This document shows, one piece after another, positions 22,978 to 32,885 of a stretch of DNA of 64,000 nucleotides (the first letter of the stretch is position 1; every line of letters begins with the position of its first letter). This DNA is from Ceraceosorus guamensis (taxonomy: Eukaryota > Basidiomycota > Exobasidiomycetes > Ceraceosorales > Ceraceosoraceae), in NCBI RefSeq assembly GCF_003144195.1, contig NW_020290012.1:1-64000 (forward strand), read 5' to 3'. The notes beneath the pieces were generated by a model. It searched no databases. It was not told the DNA's origin and was given only the letters and a program-made list of their open reading frames with translations. Position numbers and translations under genes: made by a program.

Positions 22978-24073
22978 TGTAGAACAATAGCTTCGAATCT
23001 GCAAGCACGGCGGCAGGTGGAAGCAGCTGTGTGCAATGAAGCGCTGCAATCTGCAGATCAGCAATAGGCGGACCGAGTAGTGAGGAGAGCATCAGCAAGG
23101 CCAGCAGATGTTCAGCAAAGGATCACATCGCCGATGAAAACACACCTGCTCTGAATGCGCACGTAGATGTGCGGGGCACTGCTTGCGACAGGGGCGGAAA
23201 AGGCGGCTGATCGAACAGCGAGCGCCCGAATTAAGTTGTGCAATCAAGAGTGAAGGATCCGGCGGTCCGAGCTGGTCGCAAGTCGAGTAAAGGGTGTTAT
23301 TGAGGTGAGAGGGGGTCCCTTGGGAGGGATCTATTCACGATCGGCAATAGGCTGCTGCTCAATTTGAATCGCTTGCATGAGCCGCGTACAAAGACGAGCA
23401 GGACGAGCTCGCACGCGAATCGCTCAAGACGGCGTGCCTTGAGCGCATCACGTGATACTAGTGGGGCATGCACGCACTGGCGCACGGCCCGGGAAATTAC
23501 GCATTGGCAGATGCTAGCTTTGACAGTCTCTCATTCAAACCCTCAGAAAGTAGCCTGTGTGATTGGCAATATACTCGTAGGATGGTCCGATTCGCTGTTC
23601 GCGCAGCAGCAGTCGTGAGTAAAGCAAAAGTCACACAGTCACCATATGCAGTCGGCATTCAGATGAACCCGCGACGATTACTTATCATATTCTTGAACGT
23701 TCTGGAAAGCGTGCGTGAGTCGCGGCTGCTATGCTGCTGATGATGACTGCGCTCGCGGTCAAAAGGCCGCGGCCGCGCGCTAAGCCAATAGAGGATGTTT
23801 CGCACGAGAGGTCGGCTGAGCATCATGGCAACACATCAGCAATTCGTGATTAGGTGGAGTCGTGCCTTTCTGCTAAGCTCTTCTGGAACTCTCGCCTCGC
23901 AAGATGGTGATTTTGCCAGCATCCCCCGGATCAGCGCCTATCCCTTGCTCATCTTCTGCCAACATAATCCGCTTCTCCAGTCACCTCACCGACAGGCGGT
24001 CTGCAGGTCGCATGATCGCCAATCCTACGCACAATTGCCCTCCGAGCCATGTGGTCTGCGTGATGTCTGTTCC
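22978..24073. other. Divergent promoter region NDUFB3/FOL1
   Basis: 1.1 kb without a supportable gene. A copy of the dispersed motif (AATTCGTGATTA) lies at 23841-23852, inside an in-frame 5' extension of FOL1. This argues that the extension is not coding. Confidence 0.5.
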
Positions 24074-27042
24074 ATGAACGCACTCCGTCGATACGGCTTC
24101 TTTCTCCCAAACGCAAGCAGCTCTTGCGCTGCTTTGACCCACTCCTACTGCGCTCTCGCATCGTCCTCAACTCGTCTGCTGGCCACGAAGACACGCTCAA
24201 GTCCTCGAAAGTCTTGGACGCCGCTGCGCAGTGGTGTCACGCGAGCAGCTGCGAAGTCGAGAGCTGGAAAGGTTCGCGCGATGTCTTCCCAAGCCGTGGC
24301 TGCAGCTTCAAGCTCAGCAGATACGTCGTCCAGCTATCCAGACAGGATCATAATTGAGCAGCTGTCTCTGCGCGCACAAGTCGGCGTAGATGCGTGGGGA
24401 CGACGCAAGTTTCAGCCGCTCTTGTTAGATGTGAGCGTGCACACGGACGTGAGCTCGGCGGGTAGGACAGATCATCTGCCTTTCTCCATCCACTATGGCA
24501 TTCTGGTCAAGGAGCTGGAGACTTTTACTGATGGCAAAGCTTTCGCGAGCGTCGATTCACTAATTGTGAGCAGCTAATGACTCGCATATACCTAGCGCTC
24601 TCAGACTAACCCCGCGATCTACCTATGCAGGAAGAGCTTGCGAAGGTGTGCATCTTCATCTGCAAGGCTCCAAGAGTGACACTGACCCTGGAAAAGCCTA
24701 GAGCTTTGCTACATGCCGCGGCTGCGGGACTGACGATATCTCGCACTGCGGCAGACTATGCAGCTCCCAAATCAAGTCCTAACGCCTCGCAAGTCTCCGC
24801 TGCGGAGCTTTTCACTTGGCCAGCTGATAAGGATCAGCAGGCATCTTCTCGCTTACGTCACTCGATGACGCTCTTAGATTGTCGAGACACATCAGGCTGG
24901 CAAGACAGCATCGTCATAAGGAGACTAAACATCTCAACCATCCTAGGCGTCAATGCATGGGAGAGAGTGGACAGGCAGGTTGTCACCTTTGACCTGGACG
25001 TCAAGCTCGCGACCAGGGCTGATAGATTGACGCGCCATCAAACAATGGCGCCAGTGGACCATCGCACTCTAGTGGACGCTGTCAGTAAATACGTGGAAAA
25101 GAGCGACTTTCAGACTGTGGAAAGCTTGGCGACGGAAGTGGCTCGCGTCGTCGTCGTGCAGCTCGGCTATCGCCGAGCTCGTGTGAGAGTCGGCAAGCCG
25201 AGCGCAATCACTTTTGCTGAAGCCGCGGGGATAGAGGTGGATCGAGATCAGGAGTTTTTTGCACATGAAGCAAAGCTTGCAGGGCCTCGGGCTGAAGCAT
25301 CTAGCAGCAACGTAGAATCCAACACTGCACAGGGTAGTGCTAATGATGTCGCAGGCTCGGAGCCTTCTCCTGCCGAGACACTCCTCTCGGCGTCACATCA
25401 CACGCGGATGTCAGTGGCAGCTTCCACCGAGAATGCAGGCGGCGCGGGGCCTAGCAAATTGGAGCTGGTCGACAATTCTGTGCCCATTACGCCCAGAGGA
25501 GCAGAATCTGTTGCTTCTGATGAAAGATGGCACATGGTCGCAATTTCTTTGGGCTCTAATCTCGGCAATCGAGCTCTGAACATTCACAAGGCGATCATGG
25601 AGCTGGCGAAAACGTCGCCAGACTGCAAAGTCATTGACACCAGCTTTCTCTACGAGACGAAACCCTTGTACTTTGCGGAACAACCGCGCTTCCTGAACGC
25701 AGCTTGCCGCGTCGCCACGCGCTTTGGTCCCCACCAACTTCTGCAATTTACTCAAAGTATTGAGACAAATTTGGGCAGAGACAAGACCGGGGTGCCTCTG
25801 AAGGGCCCCCGGGTCGTTGACCTCGATTTGGTCTGCTACGACGAGCTGATCCTTGACAGCGCCAACCTCAAATTACCACACCCTGGCGTAGAGGAGCGGG
25901 AATTCGTTTTGCGACCCCTTGCGGATATCTTGCCAGAGTACAGGCTACCGACTACCTCTCGCACGATCAGGCAGACCCTGAATCTGTTGCTCAAGGCGGT
26001 CGATTACGGCGGGCACGGCGATGTGGTCAGAGTGCTGCCTTTGCCACCACCCTCCGGCAAGTCGTCTTCAGGCGCACCTTCACAGCTTGAGTGGGAAGCC
26101 AAGACGTATGTCATGGGAATCCTGAACGCCACTCCAGACTCATTCTCCGACGGCGGCTCTCACCTTGCTGTTCAGTCAGCCCTCGCTGCAGCGCAAAAGA
26201 TGGTTGAGCACGGAGCAGACATTTTGGACATTGGCGGTCAGAGCACTGCTCCGCAAGCTGCCGAAATCAGCGCACAAGAAGAGAAGGATAGGGTTCTACC
26301 TATCATTTCGGCAATCAGGCGAGATGGCATAGCACAGCCAATCTCAATCGACACTTTCAGAGCTGACGTAGCATCCGCTGCGCTTGATAATGGTGCACAA
26401 ATCATCAACGACGTTTCGGGCGGCATGCGGGATCCGGCGATGCTCAAACTGGCCGCTGATCGAGGCGTTCCCATCATACTGATGCATATGAGAGGAGACA
26501 GCAAAACGATGCACCAGAACACGAAGTACGAGAACGAAAATGTCACGCAAGGTGTCATCAAGGAGCTTTCACAGCGTGTTGATGCAGCTCTGAGGGCTGG
26601 CGTACCTCGATGGAACATCATCGCTGATCCTGGCATCGGCTTTGCCAAGGACAAGGACGGTAATGTGGCGCTGCTGAGGGAGCTTCATCGGCTCACGGCC
26701 CACGATCAACAAGTGGTTCCGAAGCGAGACCAGCCGTCAAATCGAGCGCGGACGTTGCAAGGACGTCAAGATGCCGCGAGTGAAGATCTTTTCTCACCGA
26801 ACGCTTCGCTCGCAGATTTGCCAGTACTCGTTGGAGCTTCTCGCAAACGCTTCTTAGGCACGATCACGGGTCAGACAGACCCAAAGGATCGAGCATTTGC
26901 AACGGCGGCTGTCTGCACAGCTGCTATCGCAGCAGGAGCTGACATTATCCGCGTGCACGACGTCAAAGAAATGGTAGACGTTGCAAAGACCGCCGATGCG
27001 ATCTTCAGGAACCCTCAGCCTAAGAGTCGTAGCAAATCGTAA
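24074..27042 (+). CDS. FOL1: Trifunctional folate enzyme: dihydroneopterin aldolase, HPPK, dihydropteroate synthase
   Basis: Catalyses three consecutive steps of folate synthesis, ending with joining of the pterin to p-aminobenzoate (the sulfonamide target). Exons 24074-24565 and 24631-27042 give about 967 residues. The domains run in order. Two tandem aldolase-type domains lie at about 88-190 and 259-375 (LSLRAQVGVDAWGRRKFQP; LNISTILGVNAWERVDRQ). HPPK is at about 463-610 (AISLGSNLGNR, ETKPLYFAEQPRFLNAAC, GPRVVDLDLVCYD, LPHPGVEEREFVLRPL). DHPS is at about 656-960 (MGILNATPDSFSDGG, DIGGQSTAP, ISIDTFRADVA, IINDVSGG, LVGASRKRFLG). The chosen Met (24074) opens a stretch of about 80 residues that is Arg/Ser/Ala-rich and nearly free of acidic residues, consistent with a mitochondrial presequence, as for yeast Fol1. 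A second in-frame Met at 24281 would give a form without it. Confidence 0.95.
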
Positions 27043-27130
27043 TCGTAGATGAGCCTCACCCATGAATTGCTGTGATGTATCTGTCTGAACTACCGCGCAC
27101 GCCCAGTCAAGCAGAGGTGGAGAGACTTCG

Positions 27131-27169
<39 letters not shown>

Positions 27170-27180
27170 AAAAAAAAAAA
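27131..27180. repeat. Poly(A) tract
   Basis: 38 A, one C, then 11 A on the plus strand, inside the 145-bp interval between the convergent FOL1 and TSR4 stop codons. It ends only 7 bp from the TSR4 stop. Confidence 0.95.
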
Positions 27181-27187
27181 CAGACAT

Positions 27188-29083
27188 TCATTGCTCCCAC
27201 TGCATGGCTACCCATTCTTCCCGCCAAGTCTCTTCTTGTGCGGCAGCCTCATCAGATCTCGGCAGACAGCAGTCTTTCTGACAGGTAAAGATGAATGCGG
27301 TAGCGAAACCCAGACCAGTTCTAGCCTGCATGGCCAGCTTCTCCGCTTCCAGCTCCGCATCAGAGAGTTGAGGCGCCGTCCTGGTGATTCCATCTGCATC
27401 TGGTGGGAGTTGCAACTTGCGACCCAGCGCTTGTTCGATATCTCTTCTTCGCGCTTGGTCGACTGTCAGCTTCTGCGCGGCCTTCGCCTCACCGTCGCTA
27501 GTTGCTGATGCGCTGTCGACCACATTTTCAGGCCGCAGGAGATTGATGAGATTCGGCATCAGCTGCAGCTCAAAATCGCGCGCACCGCCGCAGGCTTCAC
27601 ACGGAGGTACAGAAGAAGGGTTGAAAGGTCTCGCAGCTGCAGCGACGCTCCTATCCGCGCCGATCTTCGACTTCGCTCGGGGCCACAACTTGTCGTACGC
27701 GGACCCAGCAGCCGCAAAGGGAATCGGAATGCCTCCTTTCTCGTATCGCACCACCTGCCTGCCTTCTGGACTGACGCGGGCCACGAAACGCTCGAAAGCT
27801 TCGTCGACGCCGTTTACCTCCATTCGAGAATACGTCTCTCCCTCCCACTCTTGGATTTCCTTGTCGTCACCGTTTGGGACAGTCTCTTTCCCACTTTCCA
27901 GTGCAGCCTTGGCACCAGGAGTCATTTTCAACAGTGCAGCGCTCCGAGCTGACGCCGATGGTTCGGGAATGGTGTTGAGGTAGAGTGGCGGATTGTAATG
28001 TGACGATGTACTGGCCCAGTCGTTCTCTCTAGGAAGTTCATCGAGCGAGGCTTTGACGGCAAGTTCTTCCGCAAGGCGTGAGCCTTCATCGTCTTCCGAA
28101 TCTGAATCGAAAGTTTCGTCTGCACTCTCAGCACCGACATCGTCTGCAGGGGCTGTAGCATCGCTCTTTAAGACCGCTGGCTTTGCTGTGGCAGGGGCGC
28201 CAAAAAGCGCGTCGCCGAGGCCACCTGGTGCATTTGTGCCGCTCAATGAAGCTGCTGCTGAGAAAGGGTTGGTCTGCCTGGCTTTCTCGTCCTGTTCAGC
28301 CCGCGCTTTCTTCGCCGCCTCCCGAGCCTTCCGCCGTTCTGCAGCTGCTTCTTCCCTCGCTTGTCTTTTGGCCAGCTTGGCCGCCCATCGCGCGTTGAAC
28401 TGCAACAAGCGCACTGCGCGAACGCTAGGGCACCAACACGGGATTTTGGTGTCAGTAAATTTTGTGGAGGCTTACTCAAATTGAGAGTGAGCTGACAGCT
28501 GAGACATCATGGTTAAAAAGCTCGGTTTGTGAATATGCTTTCTTTTCCTTGGGGCGCTCCTTGCCGAAGCGCGAAACGGCACCCGTCAAGTGAAGAGATT
28601 CGGTTCTAATCCTTTGTCCAGCCTGCAAGGCGCTCTGCGCACCAGGACACCTGCGCGCGAAATGATCGACTTACCTTGGCTTTGGTTGGCGTTGGCAAGC
28701 GCCTCGTGCACATCCCCAGACATAGAGAACCCGGTCGTATGCTGAGCCATCGAGTGGTGCGAATATCTGCACTAGCAGCTCCATCGCTCGAGAGCATAAT
28801 TCGCATGTGGCCACGCTGACAGGTGGTCTGGCACGAGCAGGAAGCCAGGCCTGAGTGCGATGACGGTGTGTGGTCTCTGCTGAGCGCTCGCCCCCGGATT
28901 GGATGGGGACACAGGTCTGACACTTACCGGCGAGCCGCCTATCCTGCTAACCAGGGGGTTGCTGCCGTCATCGCCCTCGACTGGTCCATCGGACAACCCT
29001 AGAAGCACATCAGTGCTGCTCTCTACTGAGCCGGCATCGCTATCGCTGTCCGACTCGGGGTCGTACTCTTGATGGGGTGGCAT
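27188..29083 (-). CDS. TSR4: 40S ribosome assembly factor, PDCD2/TSR4 family
   Basis: PDCD2-family chaperone for ribosomal protein uS5 (Rps2), needed for 20S pre-rRNA maturation. Exons 29083-28928, 28850-28675 and 28424-27188 join in phase to 522 residues. The N-terminus reads DVLLGLSDGPVEGDD and SRIGGSPAWLP, the family hallmark. A Cys-rich zinc-binding segment follows (CELCSRAMELLVQIFAPL, YVWGCARGACQ), then a coiled-coil-like basic stretch (AKLAKRQAREEAAAERRKAR), a low-complexity linker, and the PDCD2 C-terminal domain with RVSPEGRQVVRYEKGG, CEACGGARDFELQLMPNLI and FTCQKDC. The second intron is long for this window (250 nt) and itself partly open. It is convergent with FOL1 across 145 bp and divergent from HSE1. 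Confidence 0.92.
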
Positions 29084-30194
29084 GTGTCTATGTGCCTGAA
29101 AGATGAGACAGAGCATGCATCAGCATGGTGTCCATACGTAGAAAGAGTGAGGCAGTGCAGTGCGATAGCAGCACAGGGTGCACGCCGAGGTGTCAGGATG
29201 GTAGCCGATTTTGGAAGCATTGGGTCCGCCCACAAGAACATCCTCCCCGCGCTGAAAGCGACAGGGGATTCCGCTTGCCTCTTGCATTACATCGGGCAAG
29301 ACCTTCATACTCGTCATCTAAGTTTTGGATTTGTCATCATTTTGGAACCTCGTACTCGCTGCCTACTCACCAGACGTTCGAAGCTCCGCTTTCTGTCCTG
29401 GCGTGAAGGGGCTCGATCCGCGTTGCTGAGGACGTGGGAAGACGAAAGAAAGAGAACTCGTCGCTGACTTTGCAGAGCTGGGCCAGACTATAGAGACTGG
29501 TGGATCAGCGAGGGCGAGCGGAGTACGAATGAAGGTGAGACAGTTGGTGTGGCAAGGAGGTGAATGGTGTGCTCGACGCAGCACTTTGGAGACTTGTGAC
29601 TTATGGCGAAATGCGCATCGATCCCCAACGCACGCGAGAAAAAGTTGTTGCTGATGAGCTCCGCTAGCGGTGGGCGCGCCACTCGCACGAGAACGCGCAA
29701 ATTCAGATCGACCACGTGATCGCGCTTGTGAGGTCCGCCGCCATAGCGCCTCCTCCTCCTGCGCCCCACAATTCAAGAATTTCGATTCATCAGATTCAGA
29801 TTGTGATGATCCTTCCTTGGTAATTCTGAATCACTCTTGCGTGAACAATACTGTACCGTGAATACCGGTACACATCGTGAATGCACGGCTGCGAATGATC
29901 CAGCATCGACTCTCACAGCATACACGCGCGCAGCAAAGCGGCGCAGCCGCCGTATATAGCTGTGCTGAAGGACGAGCTCGCCCGCGTGCATGATGGCTGC
30001 AACGCACAGCCTCATCAGGCAGAGGCGCGCTGCTGGCGGCTTCTTCTCTCACGCGACCAAATCTCTGCCCATCACTCCTCTCCTCTCGACTCTTCGATTG
30101 AGTTACATTTACTCATTCCTCACCAAGCAAGCGCGTCAGACCATATTTCACAGTCACCCAACAGAAACCCGCCCCTCCACTCGGCATATCCACC
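29084..30194. other. Divergent promoter region TSR4/HSE1
   Basis: 1.1 kb. Frames up to 137 codons have no recognisable features. A GAATTTCGATTCATCAG-type AT-rich patch lies near 29780-29835. No supportable gene. Confidence 0.55.
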
Positions 30195-32688
30195 ATGAGT
30201 GTGACTAACCCTTACGACGAAATCGTCACCAAAGCCACCAACGAGAACCTCACGTCGGAGAACTGGGAGTTGAATCTGGATGTATGCGACAAGGTCTCGG
30301 GTGAAGGCGAAGTAGGAGCTCGATCTTGTGTCCAAAGCATCTCCAAACGACTTCAGCATAGGTCTGCCCACGTTCAAATCTACGCTCTGATACTGTGCGA
30401 TGCTCTTTCTAAGAATTGCGGTCCCGTCGCTCAGAAGGAACTGGATTCTAGGACGTTTGCAGAAGCGCTGCGAAGGCTCATTGTCGATCGAAATGCAAGC
30501 ATCGAGGTCAAGAAGAAATCCTGGGCGCTCATGAAGGAGTGGGTTGCCGAAAGCAACGCTGACACAGGCAGAGTCTTGAAGGAGACGCTTGACGGTCTCA
30601 GCGCGCAGAGTGAGTAGCAGTCGCCTGCTGTACGACGCCGCTGCTGACGAGCTGACATGCGTGCTCATGCTGTCCGGCAGACATCAATTATGATGTGGAG
30701 CCGGAAGCAGTTCCAGAGCCTGTGAGTCTGCTGCCCTCGGCATGATTGCTGCACCGAGATACGTCTGGCTGACCCGCAATGTTTCTTGGCCCACCACAGT
30801 CGTCCGAGCAGCTGCGTCAAGAAGATGAAGAACTTCGCAGAGTACTCGAGCTCTCCAAAAGCGATGTGGGCGGCCGCTACGGGGCCAATGGCTGGTTCGA
30901 GATGCCGGGTGAGACGTCTGGCGCCAGCGGAAGTGGAAGCACCAATAGAGCGGGTAGCAGCAGAGCAGACCAGAGCGTTACTGCTGCAGCCGCTGGAGGT
31001 GCCGTCTCTAGTACTGCCGCGAGCACTCTGAGCAGCAGACCAAATGAGCCTTCAAGAATTCCGGCGACTACTGCAGAGATCTCCCGACCTGATGCCACTG
31101 GATACATTGCGAGACCGAGCGCAGCGGCAGCTCAGAATGATGTTCGACCGATGATCCAGCCTACGACAGCCGCCACGACATCTGCACCGCCTTACGCTTC
31201 CCGACAGTCCACCATCATTCCGCCTGCGACGAGTGTGGCGGCGCAAAGTCAGGCTGCAACGCAGCAGGCCGCTTCGCGCCCGAACATTGCGACGTCTCAT
31301 GTGGCCACTGCTGTCCCAGCAGCACCTCAAGTGCAGAACGCCGTTCCAGCAGCGAACACCACCGCTCCAGCTGCACCAGTAGCAGTAGCGTCGCCAGTAG
31401 CTAAGGACGCAGCAGCTACACCGAGCGCACCGTCCCGAGTCAGAGCCCTCTACGACTTTGCACCTACCGAGGCAGGCGAGTTGGCGTTCTCCAAAGGTGA
31501 CATCATCCGAGTGCTGGACTCCGTCTACGAGCACTGGTGGCGCGGTGAGCTCAGAGGCAATGCAGGTATCTTCCCTGTGAACTATGTTGTGAGTGCAACG
31601 CGACCGGATTCTCGAGATTGGTCACCACAATGCTGACACCCTCTTGAGCGGTGTCCGTAGGAGGTCCTGCCGAACCCCACACCAGCTGAGCTTCAGCGTG
31701 AAGCGGAGCTCGAAGCGCGACTCTTTGCGCAGTCCGGCAGCATCGACAATCTCATCACAAAGCTCAGCGAGCTGGACCCTGACCACGACAACCTGGCTGA
31801 GAACGAGGAGCTGCAGGTGAGTCAAATTGTTGCAGTACGTCGACCATATTTGCTCCGTCCTCAAAACGCGTTCGCTTTTCCATAGGAGTTGTACCAGACT
31901 GCGCTCTCACTGAGGCCAAAAATCGTGAAGCTCATCGATAGATACAGCGTAAAGCTTGCTGAGCTTCGAGCCATGAACGAAAAGTTTACCAGAGCTCGTG
32001 GGACATTCGACACTGCCATGGAGCAAAGCTTAGCCAAGTACAACCCAGGCGCTCCCACAAGCACATACACCGAAGTCAGACCAGAGTACTCTCAGCAGGT
32101 CCAGCGTCAACAGCAGCAACAGCAACAGGATTACAGCCAACAATGGGCTCAGTGGTACGCTGCTAATGGCTATACGCAGGCGCAGCAGCAACAGCAGCCG
32201 CACCCCAGCGATCCAAATTACGCCGCCTGGTACTATGCCCAGCAACAGCAGCAGGTGAGCTCCTTTTTGTCCGCCTACCTCCAAGCGCAATGCCAGCGGC
32301 TGACATCTTTGCGATGAAAATCTGGCAGCAATACGCCCACATTCAACACGGCGTTTCGGCTCAAACAGGGCAGCACCAGCCGCACGCGCACATTGCCGCA
32401 TCCACGACGGAAACGCAAGGTTCTGCACCAGTGAATGCGCCTCAGTCGCAGCCGGTCACGTCACCACAACCTCAGCCTCAGCAAGTCGCAGGAGGCTCCT
32501 CGGCACCGCAACCTCCAACTCAGTCGCCGCTACCTCAGCCTCCAGCACAAACCTCAGAGGCACCACATGACGACGAGAAAAAGCGACTATTCGAGAGGGC
32601 CAGAGCTGAGGCTGAAGCGTATCACCGGGCTGCGCAACAACATTTGCAGTCGCAAGCACAGGACAGTGGCGCAGGACCTTCGGCTTGA
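30195..32688 (+). CDS. HSE1: ESCRT-0 subunit Hse1 (STAM/HBP family)
   Basis: With Vps27 it forms ESCRT-0, which gathers ubiquitinated cargo on endosomes. Six exons (30195-30609, 30681-30721, 30800-31588, 31661-31816, 31886-32254, 32329-32688) give 709 residues. Domain order is canonical. A VHS domain lies at about 8-138 (NPYDEIVTKATNENLTSENW, HVQIYALILCDALSKNC). A ubiquitin-interacting motif lies at about 157-172 (EDEELRRVLELSKSD). A Thr/Ala/Ser-rich linker precedes an SH3 domain at about 360-415 (RALYDFAPTEAGELAFSKGD, WWRGEL, GIFPVNYV). A GAT-like helical region follows (LYQTALSLRPKIVKLIDRYS), then a Gln/Pro-rich tail with polyglutamine runs. One coding exon is only 41 nt. It is convergent with PEX8, with 197 bp between stops. 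Confidence 0.95.
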
Positions 32689-32885
32689 TAGGCTGTTCCT
32701 TGTGCTGTCATCGAACTATAAGAAGGTCGACAGGGGTCCTGTTGCAGTGCAAGCGCTCCGTCCAGCGCCGAGGCAAACTCAAGCAGGAATATATGCGGGG
32801 TCAAACTCAATAAAAGACATCAGGCTCGAAAGGGCATGGGAGGACAGCACACATCTTTGTTCTGGGTGGAAGGCGATGCAATTCC

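Noticed and set aside
27131-27180. Poly(A) tract as proof of a retroposed gene copy
   Set aside because: FOL1 keeps an intron and a normal upstream region, and no target-site duplication was seen. A microsatellite is the simpler reading.
28425-28674. Partly open frame through the 250-nt TSR4 intron
   Set aside because: Reading through gives about 60 residues unlike the family and a stop. Splicing it out yields CQRQPKPSVRAVRLL, as PDCD2 proteins require.
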